A DNA stretch of 64,000 nucleotides from Sutcliffiella horikoshii (GTDB taxonomy: Bacteria; Bacillota; Bacilli; Bacillales; Bacillaceae_I), in assembly GCF_019931755.1 (NCBI RefSeq), contig NZ_CP082918.1, positions 2,770,001-2,834,000 on the forward strand, in the 5' to 3' direction. Under the pieces are notes generated by a model. It was not told the DNA's origin and ran no database searches. It saw only the letters and a program-made list of their open reading frames with translations. Every line of letters starts with the position of its first letter. Position 1 is the stretch's first letter. The position numbers were made by a program, and so were the translations under genes. Below are positions 16,160-26,152 of the stretch, one piece after another.

Positions 16160-17213
16160 CGTTCACCCACTTTTCATATTCCTTTTGATGAATAAAGCCC
16201 AGTGCTATCCCCTTTTTAATCACTTCCTTTAGTGTGGGATAGCGTAATTCCACCTTTGCCCCTTTACACTCTTCCATCACCTTGGACAGTTCCCGCCCAT
16301 ATAAAAGTTCATATACACTGGCCAATCGATGTTGCCTGTACTTTCTGCAAAAAGATGTGCAATCCCCATGGCAATATGGACATTTCAACTCCACAAGCCT
16401 TTGTGCCGAAATAGCGATTAATGTTTGTTCCAATTCCTGTTGCGTGACCCCAAACTCCAACAGCCGATGCACAGCACCTTTAGCATCGCGCGTATGCAAC
16501 GTGCTTAATACTAAATGACCCGTTAACGATGCCCTTATAGCGATCTTCGCCGTTTCTTCATCCCTGATTTCCCCGACCATAATTATGTCTGGATCATGTC
16601 GGAGGATAGCCTTCAAACCTGTCGCATAGGTGATCCCCGCCTTTTCATTCACCTGCACCTGAAGCACATTTTTGCTTCTCCGCTCCACCGGGTCCTCAAG
16701 TGTAATAATATTTCGTTGCAGCATCCCCTTAGACTCTTCCAAAATCGAATACAGAGTGGTGGTTTTGCCAGAGCCGGTCGGACCAGTGAACAGAACAAGC
16801 CCGTGGGAGTGCTTCATTAATGAAAATAGTTTTCTTGTGGAGTTCGGAAACAGGGATAAACGTTTTAAAGGGAATTGGTTGTCATCATGCGGCAGTATTC
16901 TGATGACTAGACTTTCTTGATTAACAGTGGGCAAGGTCGAGAGTCGCAGATTGATATGTTTGGAGTCGATAAAAAGGTTTAATGCGCCATTCTGGGGCTT
17001 TCTTGTTTCACCTATGTCCATTTCGGCTTGGAATTTAAGGTGAGATAAAATCCGTTCATAGATTTCTAGTGGGAGATCTTCTTGATCATAGAGGTAGTGG
17101 TCCAAACGGAAAAGTACTTTGGCGGACGTTTCATGTGGTTTGATGTGAATATCTGATACACGCAAACGGATAGCTTGGCGAATGATCTCTTCACACTTTT
17201 TTTCAATATTCAT
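16143..17213 (-). CDS. comGA: Competence assembly ATPase ComGA
   Basis: A 356-residue cytosolic traffic ATPase powering pseudopilus assembly. Walker A GPTGSGKTTTLYS is near residues 145-157, the Asp box near HKDPD-type RHDPDIIMVGEIRDEETA, and the His box HLVLSTLHTRDA follows. A cysteine cluster (CPYCHGDCTSFC) near residue 280 suggests a zinc site, seen in GspE-type ATPases. The start follows GAGGTGACAA. It is the first comG gene; ComK control is expected from the family, but I found no convincing K-box in the 230 bp upstream. Confidence 0.95.
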   Translation of the reverse strand: MNIEKKCEEIIRQAIRLRVSDIHIKPHETSAKVLFRLDHYLYDQEDLPLEIYERILSHLKFQAEMDIGETRKPQNGALNLFIDSKHINLRLSTLPTVNQESLVIRILPHDDNQFPLKRLSLFPNSTRKLFSLMKHSHGLVLFTGPTGSGKTTTLYSILEESKGMLQRNIITLEDPVERRSKNVLQVQVNEKAGITYATGLKAILRHDPDIIMVGEIRDEETAKIAIRASLTGHLVLSTLHTRDAKGAVHRLLEFGVTQQELEQTLIAISAQRLVELKCPYCHGDCTSFCRKYRQHRLASVYELLYGRELSKVMEECKGAKVELRYPTLKEVIKKGIALGFIHQKEYEKWVNDGKGQ

Positions 17214-17414
17214 TTGTCACCTCAATTTGTGCTGATTTGGTTGTTGGGTGGGAGAGAGTGAGCTTTCTCGTCTTGAGGAAAGGAATAATAGATGGATGGG
17301 GGACTGAGTGCTATTTTTGCAGGCAGTACAATGTTCCAACTCCTTTCAGAAGATTTCCTGCCTTTATAGTTTTCTACATAAATTGACAGATTCCTTCAAG
17401 GTTTTTATTTTTTT

Positions 17415-17460
17415 CAAAAAAAATTGAGGACCTCATCTTTTCATTGAAAAGATATGGTCC
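17415..17460 (-). terminator. Terminator of the dpp-ykf locus
   Basis: Minus-strand stem GGACCATATCTTTTC / GAAAAGATGAGGTCC followed by AATTTTTTTTG. The 5' arm is inside the last codons of the serine hydrolase gene. Confidence 0.88.
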
Positions 17461-18268
17461 CCTTTAAATATTCCTCCACTAACTTGCCTATCTCCTGTAT
17501 CGCCCTTTTGCCAATCGAGTTATCAACCAAGTCGTCAATCAGAACCGTTACTATCAGTTTTTCTGCTTTATAGGTAACAACTCCGCAATCATGCTCCACA
17601 CCCGGAAGCTCCCCTGTTTTATTGGCAATATTAACTGAATCAAGATCCATGTAAAACGGAAGCTTATCTAGTAGCTGCTGACCTCCAAGAATTCGCAGCA
17701 TATTTTGCCTGCTCACATCCGAAAATACAGTCCTCTCGTCGTCTTCCATATGCAAAAATTTTAAACACTCTACCATTTCTTGGGCACTTGTCCTGTTTTC
17801 TAAACCGGCAGCCGCGGCTTTAAAATCCATCATTTTCCGCTCAAGTCTCGTATTAGTTAAACCATGCTTTTTACAGAAACCATCCACCGCACTCCAGCCG
17901 ACAATGTCAATAATCTTATTGGTCGCGGTATTATCCGAAACTACAATCATCAACGTCAACAAGTCCCATAACGTAAAACTTGTGTCACCATCCATAAATT
18001 GAATGACACCAGCTCCACCGACTACATTTTCTGCATCTATTGAATACCTGTCAGATAGATTCAATCTGCCTGCTTCTACTTGTTTAAAGGCTGCCATCAT
18101 TATTGGGATCTTTATGAGACTGGCCGCTTTTTTCGTAACAACAGCATCTTTTTCCAGACGCAGGCCACTGCCGTCTTCTATTACAAAACTAACGTGTCCC
18201 GCAGTGGAATCTACTACTGCCTGGACACGTTCCTTCAATATTTGTAAATTAGTTTCAGTTCCCATCAT
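17441..18268 (-). CDS. Cytosolic beta-lactamase-fold serine hydrolase
   Basis: About 275 residues of the class A beta-lactamase-like fold. The nucleophile motif is SLIK (Ser52 and Lys55 counting from an upstream GTG at 18274), SDN is at 113-115 and KTG at 219-221. There is no signal peptide. Where TEM-type enzymes carry Glu166, the aligned segment reads LERKMMDF, with no Glu at that position, as is common in the Beta-lactamase2 group. It overlaps the end of ykfD by 14 bp and closes the dpp-ykf murein peptide cluster. A peptidase or amidase acting on imported cell-wall peptides is more likely than antibiotic resistance. Start choice among GTG 18274, ATG 18268 and ATG 18265 is open. Confidence 0.83.
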   Translation of the reverse strand: MMGTETNLQILKERVQAVVDSTAGHVSFVIEDGSGLRLEKDAVVTKKAASLIKIPIMMAAFKQVEAGRLNLSDRYSIDAENVVGGAGVIQFMDGDTSFTLWDLLTLMIVVSDNTATNKIIDIVGWSAVDGFCKKHGLTNTRLERKMMDFKAAAAGLENRTSAQEMVECLKFLHMEDDERTVFSDVSRQNMLRILGGQQLLDKLPFYMDLDSVNIANKTGELPGVEHDCGVVTYKAEKLIVTVLIDDLVDNSIGKRAIQEIGKLVEEYLKGTISFQ

Positions 18269-19274
18269 GCGCACTTGCCACCATTTCCCTTACCTTATCT
18301 GGCCCGACAATCTTTTCATTATATAAATGACAGGCTACATAATGACGTTCTTCTACTTCTTGCCACTCTGGAACCGATTGGCTGCAAGCTTCCATTGCAT
18401 GTGGACAGCGCGTACGGAAGACACAGCCACTTGGTGGGTTAATCGGACTTGGAATTTCCCCTTGAACAATTTGCCTTTCCCGCTTGTCCTCTATATCTGG
18501 ATCTGGTATTGGTATGGCAGATAATAAGGCTTGTGTGTAGGGATGCAGCGGCTTTTTGTAAAGCGCCTTACTCTCGGTCAGTTCCATCATTTTCCCGAGA
18601 TACATAACCCCTATCCGGTCACTGATATGTTTGACCATGGAAAGATCATGGGCGATAAACAGGTAGGTCAATCCTTTTTCTTTTTGAAGACGTTTCATTA
18701 AGTTCACAACTTGCGCTTGCACGGATACATCCAATGCGGATATTGGTTCATCGGCAATGATAAAATCAGGATCTAATGCCAAGGCGCGCGCAATACCGAT
18801 TCGCTGTCTTTGTCCCCCGCTGAATTCATGCGGATAACGGTTCGCATGCTCACGGTTCAACCCCACATCTTCCAAAAGCTGATAGACACGTTCTGTGCGT
18901 TCTTTACTATTTTTGTAGATTCCGTGTACTTCCATCGGTTCTGAAATGATTTCTTTTACCGTGGAACGCGGATTTAGCGATGCATAAGGGTCTTGAAAGA
19001 TCATTTGCATGTTTCGGTGGAAAACAAACTTCTCTTTTTCCGTTAGTTTATGAACATCTTTCCCGTTAAAGTTAACTTCCCCCGCCGTTTTGCCATAGAG
19101 TCCGATGATGGTCCTTCCTGTAGTGGATTTACCGCATCCAGACTCTCCAACCAGTCCAAAGGTTTCCCCCTGGTATATATCAAATGAAACATCGTCTACT
19201 GCTTTTAGTGTTTGATTTTTCCCCAGAAAAAAATATTTTTGCAAGTTTTTCACTTGAAGTAGTTTCTTTTGCAT
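18255..19274 (-). CDS. ykfD: Oligopeptide ABC transporter ATP-binding protein YkfD
   Basis: A 339-residue OppF/DppF-type ATPase. Walker [10 protein letters not shown] is near residues 45-53, the signature [15 protein letters not shown] near 155, Walker [13 protein letters not shown] follows, and the C terminus has the oligopeptide-transporter motif [11 protein letters not shown]. The ATG starting [12 protein letters not shown] follows GGACGGGG just 2 bp after ykfC. It is the partner ATPase to DppD in dipeptide/murein peptide import, as in B. subtilis ykfABCD. Confidence 0.93.
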   Translation of the reverse strand: MQKKLLQVKNLQKYFFLGKNQTLKAVDDVSFDIYQGETFGLVGESGCGKSTTGRTIIGLYGKTAGEVNFNGKDVHKLTEKEKFVFHRNMQMIFQDPYASLNPRSTVKEIISEPMEVHGIYKNSKERTERVYQLLEDVGLNREHANRYPHEFSGGQRQRIGIARALALDPDFIIADEPISALDVSVQAQVVNLMKRLQKEKGLTYLFIAHDLSMVKHISDRIGVMYLGKMMELTESKALYKKPLHPYTQALLSAIPIPDPDIEDKRERQIVQGEIPSPINPPSGCVFRTRCPHAMEACSQSVPEWQEVEERHYVACHLYNEKIVGPDKVREMVASAHDGN

Positions 19275-19276
19275 GA

Positions 19277-20200
19277 TTATTCCCCGTCCTTCTGCCAGTA
19301 CCTTCTTGCTGCACATAGTTCTTTTTCATAAATGGTGTTTTCCATAGGGAGGATTTCAATATCTCTCCCGGTTTTTGGTGAGTGCAACAGTTTCCCGTCT
19401 CCATAATAAATTCCCACGTGATGAATCTTGCCCTTGCCTTCTTCATAAGCAAAGAACAAAAGGTCCCCAGGTTCCATGGCGTTTAGCGGCACTTCCACAC
19501 CCTCTTTAGCCTGGTCATGGGCATCGCGCGGAATGATATAGCCATTAGCTTTACACATCGTGTAGCTGAATCCCGAGCAATCCATGCCGTATCCGCTCAT
19601 GCCTCCCCATAAATATGATAGGCCGAGGAATCTTTCCCCGCTCCTAACAATATCCGTTCCAGATCCTTTTGGGATGGAAGTAAGATCATCGTACACCGAA
19701 GTGTCAGCAGGGTTCAGCAGCCCTAAAGTTCCATCAGGAAGGTGAACCTTCACCTTTTCTTTCCCATTCTCCACCACCGGCAAAATGGTTTGAAAACTCA
19801 GCTCCAGTAACTCCTTTTCCTCGGTTGAGAATAAAGGAGCCAAGTTGCTCGTTACAACAGCAACCTGACCATTGTTAAGCTTCCAGTCCGCTGCTTTGGT
19901 GACTTGGCATTTCGGCACCCAACCAGGATATCCCCTGTCATCCTTGGACGAGCCTTGAGTCAATGCAATAATATGATAATAATTTTCCTTTTCCTCTAAA
20001 ACGAGTACTTCCTGCCCGTAAAGTAATTGAGATTGAATGAGGTTGGCATCACAAAGTTCCAGCCTTGTTTCAAAATTCAGCGAATCCAGCCAGCTTCTAA
20101 TATCGGTAGGATTCGAGGTGGCTTTTTCATCTAGCACTCTTGCTGAATCATAAGAGGTCCAGATGGTAGCTACAGGTACATTTATGACATATTTACTCAA
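19277..20200 (-). CDS. ykfC: Gamma-D-glutamyl-L-diamino acid endopeptidase YkfC (NlpC/P60)
   Basis: A cytosolic cysteine peptidase of about 307 residues that cuts between D-Glu and the diamino acid of murein peptides carrying an N-terminal L-Ala. SH3-like domains fill about residues 1-180; the NlpC/P60 domain follows with the catalytic Cys in GMDCSGFSY and His in [10 protein letters not shown] start it at a TTG with AAAGGAGG eight bases upstream, inside the ykfB 3' end (8 bp overlap); the open frame extends to 20230. No signal peptide, consistent with recycling inside the cell. Confidence 0.92.
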   Translation of the reverse strand: MSKYVINVPVATIWTSYDSARVLDEKATSNPTDIRSWLDSLNFETRLELCDANLIQSQLLYGQEVLVLEEKENYYHIIALTQGSSKDDRGYPGWVPKCQVTKAADWKLNNGQVAVVTSNLAPLFSTEEKELLELSFQTILPVVENGKEKVKVHLPDGTLGLLNPADTSVYDDLTSIPKGSGTDIVRSGERFLGLSYLWGGMSGYGMDCSGFSYTMCKANGYIIPRDAHDQAKEGVEVPLNAMEPGDLLFFAYEEGKGKIHHVGIYYGDGKLLHSPKTGRDIEILPMENTIYEKELCAARRYWQKDGE

Positions 20201-21293
20201 TGCTGACTCCTCCTTTGACATTAACATCACTAATTCCTAATCCATGAGCATCTGGAAAACTAATTGTACGGCCGTTATACATGATACCGCCTGATACGAT
20301 ATCTTCTGCCAGCATAAGCGGTGCATCAAAATCAAATCGTGTGATATTGCGCTTACTCGCGGCAAAATGGGCGGCAGCCGTGATGCCTAGTCTCGTTTCA
20401 ATCATGCTCCCTACCATGCACTCGACTCCAAAGGCCTCTGCGATACTATTAATCTTTTCCGCCTGGAAAATGCCACCTGATTTCATTAATTTAATATTGA
20501 TCAGGTCGGCACTGCGCGTTTTAAGTACTTGAAGTGCATCCTCAGAAGTAAAGACACTCTCATCCGCCATGATTGGCGTTTCCACTGCGTCGGTTACCTG
20601 TTTCAATCCTTCCATATCATGGGCGATGACAGGTTGTTCCACAAGTTCGATATTTAATCCCAGATCTTCCATTTTGCGAATCCCGCGTATGGCTTCCTTA
20701 GCTGTCCATCCTTGGTTTGCGTCAAGGCGAATCTCAACTGTGTCTCCTACACGGTTTCTGATTTCTCTTATTCTAGCAATATCTGTCACCATATCGTCTT
20801 TCCCGACTTTTACCTTTAGGACACGGAAACCTCTCTCAACATAACCAATAGCGTCCTCTCCCATTTCCTTCGGGGAATTGACGCTGACGGTGAAATCTGT
20901 TTCAAGCTCGCTTTTGTCCCCTCCCAAATATTGATACAGAGGCAGCCTGCTATGTTGGGCCAAGCAATCATAGATGGCCATATCGACTGCAGCCTTTGCA
21001 CTTGAATTTCGGACAAGCGATTTATGTAATTTCTGCAACAAGGGTTCATAGTTTACGAGATTCTCGTTTAAAAGAACCGGTTTCAAAATTTGTTGAATGG
21101 CGTATTCAATACTATCGAGGCTATCCCCTGTGATGACATGTGTAGGTGGTGCCTCTCCCCAACCAACCAGACCGTTGTCACATGTGATCTTCACCACCAC
21201 TGCTTCCGCTACACATACGGTACGCAAGGCTGTTTTGAATGGTTTTGACAGAGGTACTGCGGTACGGAACGTCTCAACGTGCTGTATTTTCAT
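20193..21293 (-). CDS. ykfB: L-Ala-D/L-Glu epimerase YkfB
   Basis: A 366-residue enolase-superfamily enzyme that epimerises L-Ala-D-Glu to L-Ala-L-Glu, so that murein dipeptides can be hydrolysed. The catalytic lysine pair is in VLKVKVG near residue 160 and INIKLMKSGG near 268. Metal ligands are RLDANQGW, VEQPV and MADES. The start MKIQHVETF follows GAAAGGAGAAGG; an upstream extension to 21398 overlaps ykfA. Operonic with ykfA (14 bp gap) and ykfC (overlap). Confidence 0.95.
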   Translation of the reverse strand: MKIQHVETFRTAVPLSKPFKTALRTVCVAEAVVVKITCDNGLVGWGEAPPTHVITGDSLDSIEYAIQQILKPVLLNENLVNYEPLLQKLHKSLVRNSSAKAAVDMAIYDCLAQHSRLPLYQYLGGDKSELETDFTVSVNSPKEMGEDAIGYVERGFRVLKVKVGKDDMVTDIARIREIRNRVGDTVEIRLDANQGWTAKEAIRGIRKMEDLGLNIELVEQPVIAHDMEGLKQVTDAVETPIMADESVFTSEDALQVLKTRSADLINIKLMKSGGIFQAEKINSIAEAFGVECMVGSMIETRLGITAAAHFAASKRNITRFDFDAPLMLAEDIVSGGIMYNGRTISFPDAHGLGISDVNVKGGVSIE

Positions 21294-21307
21294 GGTTCCT
21301 TCTCCTT

Positions 21308-22228
21308 TCACTCCACTCCTGCTTGGATGGTCAATGTCTTGTTGTATGTGTTCAATTCCGCTTTTGCCCCGTGTGGAATGGCGATATTTGGAGAGCAATG
21401 CCCAAATTGGAACCCGCTCATTGTCGGTTTTCCTGCATCTTTTACGTGTTGAGAAATAACTTCCTCAAGCGTCAAGGATGCCTTTCCCTCATCCGGCACA
21501 CAATTATGGAAGTCCCCAATAACAATACCTTCCGCGTCGGCGAACTTACCGGCCATTTTCAACTGGTTGAGCATTCTGTCCACTTTGTATGGCTGTTCAT
21601 CAATATCTTCAAAAAAGAGGATTTTGCCCTTCGTCTGCAATTCAAACGGGGTTCCAAGTGAACTTACAAGCAAAGTTAAGTTCCCGCCAACAAGCTCTCC
21701 TGTTGCAACTCCCTCGTTCATCACTTCAAGTGGAGAGAATTTTTCAGTATATACTATTTCCGTTGGGTCAAATAACTGTTGAAAATAAGCTTTTGATAGA
21801 GGGTGGATGCTATCAAGCCCGATATCCGAGCTCAACATTGGCCCATGAAAGGAAGTTAATCCGGCCTGCTGGTAAAATGCCTGATGTAAAAAAGTGATAT
21901 CACTGTAACCCCAGAAGATTTTGGGATTATTTTTTATAATGTCATAATCTATGTTGGACGCGATCCTTGCCGTCCCAAATCCCCCGCATGCACAGAAAAT
22001 CGCCTTTACCTCATCATCCTGAAACATGGCATGGAGATCCTCTAGTTTTTCTTCGTCCTTGGATGCAAGGTAGCCGTAGGGAGCATCCACATATTTACCC
22101 ATCTTTATTTTTAGTCCCAGTTCCTCTTCCAAAAAAGGAAGTGCCCGTTGCAACTTCTCTTGTTTTGGTGGACTTGCAGGGGCGATGACACCAACCGTGT
22201 CTCCTTTTTTCAAACGCAGCGGCTTCAT
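21308..22228 (-). CDS. ykfA: LD-carboxypeptidase family protein YkfA (S66)
   Basis: A 306-residue serine peptidase of family S66 (LdcA-like), releasing terminal D-Ala from murein tetrapeptide-type substrates. The N-terminal LKKGDTVGVIAPASPP, the nucleophile-Ser region GYSDITFLHQAF near residue 108-119, and the C-terminal catalytic His region FQFGHCSPNIAIPHG are present. The ATG of MKPLRLKKGD has GGAGAGGAG upstream. Separated from dppE by a hairpin at 22316-22344. Confidence 0.93.
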   Translation of the reverse strand: MKPLRLKKGDTVGVIAPASPPKQEKLQRALPFLEEELGLKIKMGKYVDAPYGYLASKDEEKLEDLHAMFQDDEVKAIFCACGGFGTARIASNIDYDIIKNNPKIFWGYSDITFLHQAFYQQAGLTSFHGPMLSSDIGLDSIHPLSKAYFQQLFDPTEIVYTEKFSPLEVMNEGVATGELVGGNLTLLVSSLGTPFELQTKGKILFFEDIDEQPYKVDRMLNQLKMAGKFADAEGIVIGDFHNCVPDEGKASLTLEEVISQHVKDAGKPTMSGFQFGHCSPNIAIPHGAKAELNTYNKTLTIQAGVE

Positions 22229-22315
22229 GTTTTCCCACTCCTCTCCTTTAATAATTCCCATCAAACTATGTATATGTATGGTGTTACGTGATTCAGTATG
22301 TATTATTATTTCAAT

Positions 22316-22344
22316 AAAAAGGGTGTTCAGTGAACACCCTTTTC
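22316..22344 (-). terminator. Intercistronic hairpin between dppE and ykfA
   Basis: AAAGGGTGTTCA / TGAACACCCTTT perfect palindrome followed by TTTTATT on the minus strand. It may end dpp transcripts partially, giving less ykf than dpp mRNA, or stabilise the 3' end of dppE. Confidence 0.8.
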
Positions 22345-22358
22345 CACCTTATAACCCG

Positions 22359-23987
22359 TTACTCTTTGTCCGCCCATTTAAGTTCGATGTATCCAACAGG
22401 GTGACGAACAATTCCTTTTACTGCTTCGTTTTGAAGATATACGTGGTTATAGAAATACAACGGAATGATAGGCATGTCTTCGAACAACACTTTCTCCGCT
22501 TCGTACATTTGCTCATAGCGAGCTGCTTCATCTGTTTCATTCAACGCAGATTGAATTAGTTCATCATAGTTCGAGTTACTCCAACCTGTACGGTTCATGG
22601 AATGACCAGTTTGGAAGTTCTCTAGGAAGTTGATAGGGTCAGCATAATCCGCTAAGAATGAGCTGCGGGAAAATTGGAATTCAAGTGCCGTTTGCATATC
22701 AAGGAACACGTTCCATTCCATGTTGGCAAGCTTCACATCGACTCCAAGATTGTCCTTGAACATTTGTTGCATCGTTTCAGCGATACGTTTATGCTCATCA
22801 CTTGTGTTATACGTTAAAGTTACTTCAGGTAATGTTTCATACCCTTCTTCTTCCATTCCTTTTTCCAATAATGCTTTTGCTTCTTCCGCATTAAATGTAA
22901 CAAGGTCTCCATTTGCTTCACGGAAATCTTTTCCGGATGGATCTGTGAATCCTGAAGAGACAAATCCTTTAGCCGCTTCTTCTCCACGCTTTGTCACATA
23001 ATCAACAATATCCTTCTGATTGACTGCCATTGCGAATGCCTTTCTGATGTTTGCATTTTGGAATGGCTCTTTGTCTACTCCAAATCGGAAGAAGTACGTA
23101 CCAGCCTGCTCGCCAATATTTACTTTTCCTTCTGCAAATAATGCTTCACTTGCATCAGCCGGCACTCCTGAAGTATCCAGATCACCCGCTTGGTACATTT
23201 GATATTCTGTATTCGTATCATTTACAATCGCCCAATGAACTTTATCCAACTTTACCGTGTCTGCATCCCAATATTGGTCATTCTTAGCCATAACAAAGTG
23301 GCTTTCATGCTCCCACTCAGCAAGGTTAAACGGACCATTTCCTACAAAAGATTCCGCTTCAGCAAACCACTCTGGATTTTCAGTAGCAACCTTCTCATTA
23401 ATTGGGAAGAAGGCTGGATTAGTGATAACGCTTAGGAAATATGTTTGTGGAGCAACAAGTGTCACTTCCAATGTTTTTTCGTCAACTGCTTTAACTTTCA
23501 CGTCGTCAGCAGAGCCTTCTCCGTTGTTGTAAGCTTCCCCACCCTCGATGAAGTAACCAAGGAAGGCAGCTGGAGATGCTGTTTCAGGGTTTAAAAGACG
23601 CTTCCATGCGAATTCAAAGTCACCCGCAGTCACATCGTCCCCGTTCGACCATTTTGCATTGTCACGGATATAGAACGTGTACGTTTTGCCGTCTTCGGAC
23701 ACATCCCATTTCTCCGCTGTCGCTTCTTGTGGCAGGTGCTCGTCATTTAAGCGAGTCAGACCTTCCATCAAGTTGTTTAGTGCGTTCCAGGAATAGGAGT
23801 CAAAGCCGATTGGCGGATCAAGTGATGTTGGTTCGGATCCGTTGTTCAGGCGAAGTACCTTTTCTCCTGATGCGCTGTCGTTGTTTGAGTTATCGCTTGT
23901 GTCGGTGCCTGCGTTGTTGCTTGCTGTACATGCAGCTAAGACGAATACTAGCATGGCGGTCATTAGTAATGACAATACCTTTTTCAT
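22359..23987 (-). CDS. dppE: Dipeptide/murein peptide-binding lipoprotein DppE
   Basis: A 542-residue SBP_bac_5 solute-binding protein. The lipoprotein signal MKKVLSLLMTAMLVFVLAAC has its lipobox Cys at residue 20, followed by a Ser/Asn/Asp-rich linker. Family blocks include LNNGSEPTSLDPP, YTFYIRDNAKWSNGDDVTA and NIRKAFAMAVNQ. It delivers peptides to DppBC. A palindromic repeat element lies between it and dppD, so its transcript may be separately processed or attenuated from dppABCD. The window order is dppA-B-C-D-E, as in B. subtilis. Confidence 0.94.
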   Translation of the reverse strand: MKKVLSLLMTAMLVFVLAACTASNNAGTDTSDNSNNDSASGEKVLRLNNGSEPTSLDPPIGFDSYSWNALNNLMEGLTRLNDEHLPQEATAEKWDVSEDGKTYTFYIRDNAKWSNGDDVTAGDFEFAWKRLLNPETASPAAFLGYFIEGGEAYNNGEGSADDVKVKAVDEKTLEVTLVAPQTYFLSVITNPAFFPINEKVATENPEWFAEAESFVGNGPFNLAEWEHESHFVMAKNDQYWDADTVKLDKVHWAIVNDTNTEYQMYQAGDLDTSGVPADASEALFAEGKVNIGEQAGTYFFRFGVDKEPFQNANIRKAFAMAVNQKDIVDYVTKRGEEAAKGFVSSGFTDPSGKDFREANGDLVTFNAEEAKALLEKGMEEEGYETLPEVTLTYNTSDEHKRIAETMQQMFKDNLGVDVKLANMEWNVFLDMQTALEFQFSRSSFLADYADPINFLENFQTGHSMNRTGWSNSNYDELIQSALNETDEAARYEQMYEAEKVLFEDMPIIPLYFYNHVYLQNEAVKGIVRHPVGYIELKWADKE

Positions 23988-24024
23988 GTGTTACTCCCCC
24001 TTTTTCATACTTAAATGTGTAAGA

Positions 24025-24158
24025 CGCCGCTGTTGATTGCCGCACTGGGCTACGCTTTCCTAGGGGCGGTGCTTGAGCCTCCTCACAACGCTTCAGGGAT
24101 CTCAACCTACCGCTATCTCCCTCAGGAGTCTTCGCCCTGTGCTCCAATCAACAGCTAG
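24025..24158. repeat. Palindromic element, copy A (between dppD and dppE)
   Basis: Starts CGCCGCTGTTGATTGCCGC and ends GCTCCAATCAACAGCTA. Terminal inverted sequence GCTGTTGATT/AATCAACAGC, with internal blocks GCTACGCTTTCCTAGGGGCG, TTGAGCCTCCTC and AGGAGTCTTCGCC. Same family as 28690, 33317, 33584/35099 and 47803. GC-rich and non-coding; in Bacillaceae genomes such elements are dispersed in intergenic regions. Confidence 0.85.
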
Positions 24159-24181
24159 GAAATTCTATTTCACTATAAGTC

Positions 24182-25192
24182 TTACCTTATAGTAGAAATC
24201 ACTGTTTTTACTGGCTTAGAGGCTCGTGGGTCCTGGAGCCAGCAGTCGACGTGATGTTCCTCGGACAGATGTGTCTTCATCGGATATACTCTTTCGCACA
24301 CTTCCATGGCATACTCGCATCTTGCTGCGAATGCACAGCCTGTCGGTGGTGAAAATAGGTCAGGCGGAGATCCAATAATAGGGACCAGCTCTTCGTCTTC
24401 TAAATCGAGACGGGGAACGGAGTTTAATAGACCTTTCGTATATGGATGCTCTCCCCTGTAGAAGATTTCTCTCCTATTTCCAGACTCCACTATCTTCCCT
24501 GCATACATGACGGCCACACGGTCTGCCACTTGCGCTACCACTCCTAAATCATGCGTGATAATGATGATGGAAACCCCGGTTTTCCTTTGAATATCCTTGA
24601 ATAGATTTAAGATCTGAGCTTGGATCGTCACATCAAGCGCCGTTGTAGGTTCATCTGCTATCAGAACTTCCGGCTGGCAGACAAGCGCCATCGCAATCAC
24701 GATACGTTGTCTCATACCTCCACTGAACTGGTGCGGATATTGTTTCAACCGTTCAGTTGGACTTGGTATCCCGACAAGATTCAGCATATCCACCGCCTGT
24801 TTCTTCGCTTCTGCTTTAGAAACTTTCTTATGCTGGATGATCCCTTCCATGATCTGATCCCCAACCGTCAAGGTAGGGTTCAATGCTGTCATGGGGTCTT
24901 GGAAAATCATCGAGATATCTGCCCCCCGAATTTTCCTCATTTCCGGTTCGGATACTTTAGTCAGGTCTTTTCCTTTGAAAAGAACAGATCCTTGCGTGAT
25001 TCGTCCTGGCGGTTGTGGAATCAAGCGCATAATACTTTGGGACGTCACACTTTTCCCGCAGCCCGACTCTCCAACAATTGCGAGCGTCTCTCCTTTATGC
25101 AAATCAAAACTCACTCCCCGGACCGCTTTTACCTCTCCCCCATACGTCGTAAAGGAAACATGTAAGTCTTTTACTTCCAGTACTTTTTCCAT
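24182..25192 (-). CDS. dppD: Dipeptide ABC transporter ATP-binding protein DppD
   Basis: A 336-residue ATPase with Walker [14 protein letters not shown] near 38-46, signature FSGGMRQRIVIAMAL near 155, Walker B LIADEPTTALDV and C-terminal CAFAARCEYAMEVC. ATG follows an AGGAGG-type site (GAGGTAAGCGACATC), 8 bp after dppC. It energises dipeptide and murein peptide uptake with YkfD or alone. Confidence 0.94.
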   Translation of the reverse strand: MEKVLEVKDLHVSFTTYGGEVKAVRGVSFDLHKGETLAIVGESGCGKSVTSQSIMRLIPQPPGRITQGSVLFKGKDLTKVSEPEMRKIRGADISMIFQDPMTALNPTLTVGDQIMEGIIQHKKVSKAEAKKQAVDMLNLVGIPSPTERLKQYPHQFSGGMRQRIVIAMALVCQPEVLIADEPTTALDVTIQAQILNLFKDIQRKTGVSIIIITHDLGVVAQVADRVAVMYAGKIVESGNRREIFYRGEHPYTKGLLNSVPRLDLEDEELVPIIGSPPDLFSPPTGCAFAARCEYAMEVCERVYPMKTHLSEEHHVDCWLQDPRASKPVKTVISTIR

Positions 25193-25200
25193 GATGTCGC

Positions 25201-26151
25201 TTACCTCCTCAGCTTTGGATCTAGTGCGTCTTGTAATCCGTCTCCAAACACGTTAAATGCAAACATGGTCATGGAGATGAAAAATGCCGGGAAGAACAGG
25301 CGCCACCAATGTCCTGAAATAATAGTTGATAAACCATCATTGGCCATCACACCCCAACTGGCATATGGGGCACTAACACCTAGACCAAGAAAGCTTAAAA
25401 ATGCTTCTGCGAAAATTGCAGCCGGTACCGTCAATGTCATTTGGACAATGATGGGTCCCATCGTATTAGGAAGAAGATTTTTTCTGATTATCCGGGAAGT
25501 CTTCGTTCCAAATGTTTTGGACGCAAGCACAAACTCATAATTTTTTATTTGCAGTACCTGCCCCCGGACAATCCTTGCCATTCCAACCCATCCGGTTACG
25601 GTTAGTGCGATGATAATAGTTAATAATCCCGGACCCATTACAACCATTAATAGAATTACGACCAATAGATACGGAAGACCGTATAAAACTTCCACCACAC
25701 GCATCATTGCATTATCGGTTCTGCCACCCTTGTATCCCGCGATTCCCCCGTAAATAACACCAATGATAAAGTCAATCAATGCAGCCATTAAACCGACAAA
25801 CAAGGAAATCCTTGCACCATACCAGGTACGAGTGAAAACATCTCTCCCCAATTCATCTGTACCAAAGAAATGGGTGGATGACGGGGGCTGATTTTGGTTT
25901 GGTAAATTTGTCTGCATGACACTATAAGGCGAAAAAATCGGACCGAAGATGGCAATGATGGTCAAGAATAAAAGAAAGACCAACCCTGCCATCGCGAGTT
26001 TGTTCTTAACCAATCGGCGCCAAGCATCCTGCCAATAAGACAGACTCGGACGGACTACAGCTTCTGCCTCTCCCTTGTTTTTATCAACGGGTTTGAACCA
26101 TTCATCTGGAACAGGATTTTGGTTGTTTTCTTGAAGTTTACGCTGCGCCAT
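25201..26151 (-). CDS. dppC: Dipeptide ABC transporter permease DppC
   Basis: A 316-residue inner-membrane permease of the DppC/OppC type. An N-terminal cytosolic extension (about 40 residues) precedes a first helix (LAMAGLVFLLFLTIIAIFGP), a periplasmic loop with FFGTDELGRDVFTRTWYGARIS, then five helices and the ATPase-docking EAA region GWVGMARIVRGQVLQ. One bp separates it from dppB. Confidence 0.94.
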   Translation of the reverse strand: MAQRKLQENNQNPVPDEWFKPVDKNKGEAEAVVRPSLSYWQDAWRRLVKNKLAMAGLVFLLFLTIIAIFGPIFSPYSVMQTNLPNQNQPPSSTHFFGTDELGRDVFTRTWYGARISLFVGLMAALIDFIIGVIYGGIAGYKGGRTDNAMMRVVEVLYGLPYLLVVILLMVVMGPGLLTIIIALTVTGWVGMARIVRGQVLQIKNYEFVLASKTFGTKTSRIIRKNLLPNTMGPIIVQMTLTVPAAIFAEAFLSFLGLGVSAPYASWGVMANDGLSTIISGHWWRLFFPAFFISMTMFAFNVFGDGLQDALDPKLRR

Positions 26152-26152
26152 A

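Noticed and set aside
17214..17440. ComK box upstream of comGA
   Set aside because: I looked for paired AAAA-N5-TTTT motifs and saw none with suitable spacing.
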